NCBI GenBank assembly: GCA_902782965.1
Contig: CACZPG010000043.1
Span: forward strand, 1 to 25,662
Length of the DNA: 25,662 bases
Origin: an uncultured Lachnospiraceae bacterium
GTDB taxonomy: Bacteria; Bacillota; Clostridia; Lachnospirales; Lachnospiraceae
Direction of reading: 5' to 3'
The translations under genes and the position numbers were made by a program. This document shows positions 21,824 through 25,662 of this stretch, one piece after another. How positions within the stretch are numbered: position 1 is the stretch's first letter; each line of letters begins with the position of its first letter. The notes under the pieces are model-generated. The model was not told the DNA's origin, searched no databases, and saw only the letters and a list, made by a program, of their open reading frames with translations.

Positions 21824-23008
21824 TTACTTTCCAGCTTCTACTACTGCATCAGCAAGAGCTTCTACAGCAGGAATATCTGACTCTTTAAAAGCCGATTTAA
21901 TTGTAACAGATGTGTCAAGTACTTCCACATTCTTAAATCCTTCAAGGATTCCCTTCATAGTTCTGGCAGCACTTGGTGCCCAGGAACCATTCTCCATAAG
22001 AGCAACCTTACGGTTCTGATAAGTTTTGGCAGAAAGATGTGTAAGAAAATCATGCATCGGAAGGAATACTCCACCATCATAACTTGATGCGCAGAGAACC
22101 ATACGATCATATCTGAAAGCATCTTCCACACATTCAGCCATATCTTCACGACAAAGATCAGATATAGCAACTTTCTCTCCTTTAGCTTCAAGAAGCTCAG
22201 CCAGTTTATTAGCTGCCTTAGCTGTATTTCCATGAATTGAAGCGTAAGCTACAAATACTCCATGAGTCTCAGGCTGATAGCTGCTCCAGGTATTATATGT
22301 ATCCAGGTAGTATTTAAGCTCAGTTCCCGGCATAGGAAGAACTGGTCCATGAAGAGGAAGTATTTTCTCGATATCCAGAGCAGCGGCCTTCTTAAGAAGT
22401 GTCTGAACCGGCATTCCATACTTTCCTACTATACCGAAATAATAACGTCTTGCTTCACAAGCCCAGCCTTCAGGATCGTCAAAATCAAGAGCACCAAACT
22501 TACCAAATGCGTCTGCAGAGAAAAATACCTTCTCGCTCTGCTCATAACTCATCATAACCTCCGGCCAATGAATCATTGGAGCAAGAATAAACTGAAGCGT
22601 ATGTGTACCAAGCGAAAGAGTATCTCCTTCTTTGACAACTATCTTTCTATCCTCAATATCTATCTCATCAAAAAACTGTGGAATCATAGAAAATGCTTTA
22701 GCAGATGCTACTATCTTAGCATTTGAAAATGCATTAATTGCTTCAGCAAAACTACCCGAATGATCAGGTTCAATATGCTGAACAACAATATAATCCAGGT
22801 CTCTTCCACCAAGAGCTTCCTTAACATTAGCCAGCCATTCATCTGTCTTGCTGGCATCTACAGTATCCATAACTGCAGTCTTCTCATCAAGAATAACATA
22901 TGAATTATAAGACACTCCCTCAGGAATGATATACTGACTTTCAAAAAGGTCAAGGTCTCTGTCATCTACGCCAACATATTTAATCGAATCCGAAATATTA
23001 TTAACCAT
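21824..23008 (-). CDS. fprA: Flavodiiron protein (FprA type, O2/NO reductase)
   Basis: This 394-residue enzyme of anaerobes reduces oxygen to water or nitric oxide to nitrous oxide. The N-terminal beta-lactamase-like domain (1-245) carries the diiron ligands: His78-x-Glu80-x-Asp82-His83, His147, Asp166 and His220. The C-terminal flavodoxin domain (about 250-392) binds FMN with the phosphate loop ASIHGNTAKAA (256-266) and ASSYDGG (307-313). There is no fused rubredoxin, so an external electron donor is needed. AAAGGAGA precedes ATG 23008. It forms a likely two-gene transcript with the PurF-like gene 100 bases downstream. It complements the peroxide operon at 3961-6519 in oxygen defence. Confidence 0.96.
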   Translation of the reverse strand: MVNNISDSIKYVGVDDRDLDLFESQYIIPEGVSYNSYVILDEKTAVMDTVDASKTDEWLANVKEALGGRDLDYIVVQHIEPDHSGSFAEAINAFSNAKIVASAKAFSMIPQFFDEIDIEDRKIVVKEGDTLSLGTHTLQFILAPMIHWPEVMMSYEQSEKVFFSADAFGKFGALDFDDPEGWACEARRYYFGIVGKYGMPVQTLLKKAAALDIEKILPLHGPVLPMPGTELKYYLDTYNTWSSYQPETHGVFVAYASIHGNTAKAANKLAELLEAKGEKVAISDLCREDMAECVEDAFRYDRMVLCASSYDGGVFLPMHDFLTHLSAKTYQNRKVALMENGSWAPSAARTMKGILEGFKNVEVLDTSVTIKSAFKESDIPAVEALADAVVEAGK

Positions 23009-23083
23009 AAATATTCTCCTTTTATATGATAAAATCAGGTGATTTAAAGTTCAAAACTATCTTACGACTCACTTTATTACTCT

Positions 23084-23112
23084 ACTATAAAAGATACCCA
23101 TTCGCAACTCAA
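23084..23112 (-). promoter_or_regulatory. Probable promoter of fprA
   Basis: TTGAGT (23107-23112) and TATAGT (23084-23089) are 17 bases apart on the minus strand. The -35 overlaps the end of the solute-binding protein gene. The leader would be about 70 bases. Confidence 0.55.
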
Positions 23113-24569
23113 AATTGAATACCGCTTCTGAATTCATTGATCCAGACTCCGAAATGTTCATCAGAAACATACTTATCTATTGCTTCCTGTCTTCCTATTC
23201 CAATGCCTTCTTTATCATCTACTACATTTCTGTCTTCATGAGCGGCTTTCGACATAGTATCATCCAGATAATCGGTAAGATCATTATAAATATCACACAT
23301 AGGCGCAGCATAGATTTCAGCATCAGACATCATTTCCAGTGAAATCCTCATTGTGCTGACATCCATAGAGCTCATCCCTGTTTTGTTATTATCCAGATAT
23401 TCCTCGAAATAATCCGGGTTCGAAACTCTGTTATTAACAGGCACACCCCCTGCACTGCAGGCCAGATGCATATTATTCTCATCCTGGAGAAGCCATTCCA
23501 GGAACAGCATGCATCCGATATTCTTCTTATCATCTTTATTCAGAATAGCTACTCCTGTATTATCTACAGGACATATCTTCTTCATTCCTTTAAACTGAGG
23601 ATATGGTATTATCTGATATTCATTTAAATAGAAAGCATCCCCTTCAGTAGCTGTACTGGTTGATAATCTTTCTGTTTCGGAACTGTTGATGGCAGCAATC
23701 GTTATTCTTCCGCTTTGAAGATCTTCTACTTTATCTTTACTGTAGCTGTACATACCACCTCTGATAAAAGCTCCATAATAATTCTGCCAGAGGGTTTTCA
23801 TCACATCTCCATCAGCTCTGATGACCGGTTTGCCATTTTCAATAGATAGTATTCCTGTACCGAGCTGTCTGCTTCCCACCAGCATATACTGAGAAATACT
23901 ACTTAAACCATAGAGACTCTTTCCTGTTGTATTATAGAAAGTCTCTCCGACTACATCCAGTCCTTCCCAAATATCCAGTTCATTCAGGTAATGTTCCTTC
24001 TGTTTTTTGAAATCATTCCATCTTGTAAGATCAACTGCCATAACAGTAGTATCTTTAACCACCGGCAGAAGTCTTAATTGTTTATCCCTTCCATAGGATC
24101 CGGCATTCAGAAGATTCTCATAAATGCTTTGTTTAGTATTATCTGCAATCAGATTATTCATATCTACATACTGTATGCCTGAATCATACAGAAGACTGTT
24201 AGATGCAGATACTTCTATCATATCCGGAAGAAGATTATCATTTCCGGCTTCTTTATCTTTAATATATTCCTCCGAAAGCTTATCATCTCCTCCAAAAGAG
24301 ACAGAACTAACAACGATGCCTCTGTTCTTTCCTTCAGTTTCATTGAAAAGCTTAATCATCTCTTCATAAGCTCCGGACCTCTTCTCACTTCCCGTAAGCC
24401 ATATGACAACCTCAACCGGATCATCAGGTGAAAGCCCATAACTATAATTCTTGCTCCCACATCCGGTAAGTGCAGAAATTATAACAGTACAGATTAGAAG
24501 AACACTGATTCTTCTGAGCATTTTCAACTTTATTCTGTTATTCATATTATTTAAATGATGAAGAAACAT
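23109..24569 (-). CDS. Extracellular solute-binding lipoprotein (ABC importer family 1)
   Basis: This 486-residue protein has a lipoprotein signal: basic residues (12-20), a hydrophobic core (21-34) and lipobox LTGC with Cys37. The mature part looks like a family 1 (sugar-type) periplasmic binding protein: VEVVIWLTGSEKRSGAYEEMIKLFNET near the start, LLPVVKDTTVMAVDLTRWND (about 163-182), and NTGVAILNKDDKKNIGCMLFLEWLLQ (about 337-362). The ligand is unknown. No permease or ATPase genes flank it in the window, so it is an orphan that must borrow a transporter elsewhere or act as a sensor. ATG 24569 has AAGGGG 7 bases upstream. Good promoter; no obvious terminator before fprA. Confidence 0.85.
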   Translation of the reverse strand: MFLHHLNNMNNRIKLKMLRRISVLLICTVIISALTGCGSKNYSYGLSPDDPVEVVIWLTGSEKRSGAYEEMIKLFNETEGKNRGIVVSSVSFGGDDKLSEEYIKDKEAGNDNLLPDMIEVSASNSLLYDSGIQYVDMNNLIADNTKQSIYENLLNAGSYGRDKQLRLLPVVKDTTVMAVDLTRWNDFKKQKEHYLNELDIWEGLDVVGETFYNTTGKSLYGLSSISQYMLVGSRQLGTGILSIENGKPVIRADGDVMKTLWQNYYGAFIRGGMYSYSKDKVEDLQSGRITIAAINSSETERLSTSTATEGDAFYLNEYQIIPYPQFKGMKKICPVDNTGVAILNKDDKKNIGCMLFLEWLLQDENNMHLACSAGGVPVNNRVSNPDYFEEYLDNNKTGMSSMDVSTMRISLEMMSDAEIYAAPMCDIYNDLTDYLDDTMSKAAHEDRNVVDDKEGIGIGRQEAIDKYVSDEHFGVWINEFRSGIQF

Positions 24570-24630
24570 CCATAAACCCCTTAATAATAAATATGAATAT
24601 ATATTTTAAATTACAATTATTGCACGACTA

Positions 24631-24658
24631 AGTATATCATCTGACACACTATTGTCAA
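24631..24658 (-). promoter_or_regulatory. Promoter of the solute-binding lipoprotein gene
   Basis: TTGACA (24653-24658) and TATACT (24631-24636) lie 16 bases apart on the minus strand. The leader would be about 55 bases. It is divergent from the promoter at 24736. Confidence 0.78.
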
Positions 24659-24710
24659 GCATCGCAGCCATCATTTTATATATTGTTACATTTTCGTATT
24701 TCATAATATT

Positions 24711-24729
24711 TTTATCGTTTTACGATAAA
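24711..24729. promoter_or_regulatory. Dyad operator candidate upstream of the DUF2975-HTH operon
   Basis: TTTATCG and CGATAAA form a perfect 7-bp dyad with a 5-base spacer, ending 7 bases before the -35 box of the next promoter. The HTH protein encoded at 25332 is the natural candidate to bind it. Confidence 0.5.
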
Positions 24730-24735
24730 TTATTC

Positions 24736-24764
24736 TTGACAATCAATCTCAATAATATTATTAT
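24736..24764 (+). promoter_or_regulatory. Promoter of the DUF2975-HTH operon
   Basis: TTGACA (24736-24741) and TATTAT (24759-24764) are 17 bases apart. The transcript would start near 24771 with a 70-base leader. Confidence 0.75.
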
Positions 24765-24840
24765 CTTGATATCAGAAAGGTATAAACACCTTATTACCTT
24801 ATTATTCTTCTATAACCCATAAAGAAAAGAGGTTTATAAA

Positions 24841-25320
24841 ATGAAACAGAAAAAAATATCCTATTGGCTTAAAGCCGTAGCAATAGCAATCGGTTTACTG
24901 GGACTTGCGTTCTTCGTAAGTGCTACACTGTATGCTTTTATTTTCAGACCGGACTATAATGAACCCGTACCTGAATATATCAGACAGAATATAGTTTTCC
25001 TGTGGATTACCGCAACATTCTGCTTTATGATACTGTTTTTCTTCTGGAGAATAATCAGTGAAATATCCAACGATAACTCATTCTCTCTGGAAAACGTAAG
25101 AAACTTCAAAAATATGGCTGTCTGTGGCGGCTTCATAATAATTGAATACCTGATACGAATTATTATCTGGCTTATATCAGGAAATATTCAGTTCATACCA
25201 CTTACTTATACTCTACTTAAAATCTTCGTATTCATAATATTTGTAATTCTTTGTATAGCAATGTCCAAGCTTGTTCAGAACGCATATGAGATCAAGCAGG
25301 AAAATGAACTTACAATATAG
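24841..25320 (+). CDS. DUF2975 family membrane protein (YoaS-like)
   Basis: This 159-residue protein has four membrane helices (about 11-33, 49-70, 92-113, 120-140). Between the second and third is a loop, FFFWRIISEISNDNSFSLENVRNFKNMA, that matches the DUF2975 pattern (short acidic loop, PF/SF-x-x-x-N). Function unknown. In Bacillus and many Clostridia such proteins are encoded with a small HTH_26 regulator, exactly as here (11-base gap to the next gene). AGAGG lies 8 bases before ATG. It has its own promoter and a dyad operator candidate. A membrane partner that controls the regulator is plausible. Confidence 0.82.
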   Translation: MKQKKISYWLKAVAIAIGLLGLAFFVSATLYAFIFRPDYNEPVPEYIRQNIVFLWITATFCFMILFFFWRIISEISNDNSFSLENVRNFKNMAVCGGFIIIEYLIRIIIWLISGNIQFIPLTYTLLKIFVFIIFVILCIAMSKLVQNAYEIKQENELTI

Positions 25321-25331
25321 GAGGTGTCGGC

Positions 25332-25532
25332 ATGATAATAGTAAATCTTGATGTTATGCTGGCAAAACGCAAAATGAAGGTTTCCGACCTGGCAGATAAG
25401 GTCGGAATCACACTGGCCAACATATCAATTCTCAAAAACGGAAAAGCTAAAGCAGTACGCCTGGAAACCCTCGATAAAATATGCGATGTCCTGGAATGTC
25501 AGCCCGGAGATATCCTGGAGTACCGAAAATAA
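25332..25532 (+). CDS. HTH_26/YozG-type transcriptional regulator
   Basis: This 66-residue protein is one Cro/CI-like domain of the HTH_26 kind: VNLDVMLAKRKMKVSDLADKVGITLANISILKNGKAKAVRLETLDKIC, ending CQPGDILEYRK. The helix-turn-helix is at about 17-38. AGGAGGTG lies just after the DUF2975 stop codon, so it is co-translated with it. It probably autoregulates the operon, perhaps through the dyad at 24711-24729. Very similar in plan to, but not closely alike in sequence with, the regulator at 10434. Confidence 0.9.
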   Translation: MIIVNLDVMLAKRKMKVSDLADKVGITLANISILKNGKAKAVRLETLDKICDVLECQPGDILEYRK

Positions 25533-25554
25533 TCAGTAACCGGAGGAATAAATA

Positions 25555-25662
25555 ATGAACAATACTACCCAATATAATGGCATAACACAAAACGGTGTTC
25601 CAAGTAATAATGTCATAAATAACGGATATCAGAATAATATAAAAACTTCCAATAATCCACAG
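25555..25662 (+). CDS. Start of an Asn/Gln-rich protein, cut by the window edge
   Basis: ATG 25555 follows a strong ribosome binding site (CGGAGGA at 25541-25547), 22 bases after the HTH gene. The open frame runs to the window end, giving 36 residues starting MNNTTQYNGITQNGV. Asn and Gln make up close to half of them. This looks like a disordered N-terminal segment. The rest of the protein is not visible, so no function can be given. It is probably the third gene of the DUF2975-HTH operon. Confidence 0.65.
   Translation, partial: MNNTTQYNGITQNGVPSNNVINNGYQNNIKTSNNPQ

Noticed and set aside
22262..22726. Plus-strand ORF of 154 codons opposite fprA
   Set aside because: Composition is typical of an antisense shadow, while fprA on the other strand has all its metal ligands.
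1..25662. Classical defence system (restriction, Cas, toxin-antitoxin, retron)
   Set aside because: No nuclease, reverse transcriptase, toxin or effector motifs were seen; the HTH-membrane pairs lack a recognisable toxin partner.

Overview
The window looks like a piece of a low-GC, anaerobic Firmicutes chromosome, most likely family Lachnospiraceae (Butyrivibrio/Roseburia/Pseudobutyrivibrio-type). The reasons are AT-rich intergenic DNA, strong AGGAGG-type ribosome binding sites, TTGACA/TATAAT promoters, a tRNA gene without an encoded CCA, a flavodiiron protein beside thioredoxin/peroxidase genes, DUF2975+HTH pairs and NatAB-type exporters. The genus is inference.

Positions 1-2116 are the integrase end of a mobile element against a tRNA-Pro(CGG) gene. 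A small basic ORF, a MerR-like excisionase-type HTH protein and a tyrosine integrase run towards the tRNA. Just past the integrase, in another frame, lies a scrap of a second integrase active-site tail. Beyond the intact tRNA lies a broken second tRNA-Pro whose similarity ends at the anticodon loop.

Positions 2163-6619, minus strand, hold a two-domain polyphosphate kinase 2 gene and then a redox operon transcribed gpx, ohrR, trxA, trxB. Its promoter overlaps a sequence resembling the OhrR operator. The unit would therefore make a thiol peroxidase, its thioredoxin electron supply and its own peroxide sensor from one switch. A 25-bp tandem repeat lies between trxA and trxB.

Positions 6701-10341, minus strand, hold a tightly coupled four-gene unit: S-adenosylmethionine decarboxylase-like protein, a DUF4178-like single-pass membrane protein with an Arg/Tyr/Ser-rich tail, a DUF350 membrane protein, and a spermidine-synthase domain fused to about seven membrane helices. 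This membrane-tied polyamine-type system, of unknown purpose, is the best candidate for an under-described system here.

Positions 10340-15479 hold an HTH/membrane-protein pair and a NatA/NatB-type exporter (small membrane protein, ATPase, two paralogous permeases). Positions 15640-18986 hold a D,D-carboxypeptidase and a divergent SulP anion transporter. The space between them is packed with long hairpins, a perfect 33-bp direct repeat and two overlapping, opposed promoters. Positions 19025-25662 hold a VanZ-family protein, rlmH, a PurF paralog that has lost its glutaminase nucleophile but kept its PRPP loop and Fe-S cysteines, a flavodiiron protein (fprA), an orphan solute-binding lipoprotein, a DUF2975 + HTH pair, and the start of an Asn/Gln-rich protein cut by the window edge.

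No CRISPR array, rRNA or insertion-sequence transposase was seen. All homology statements rest on reading motifs by eye.
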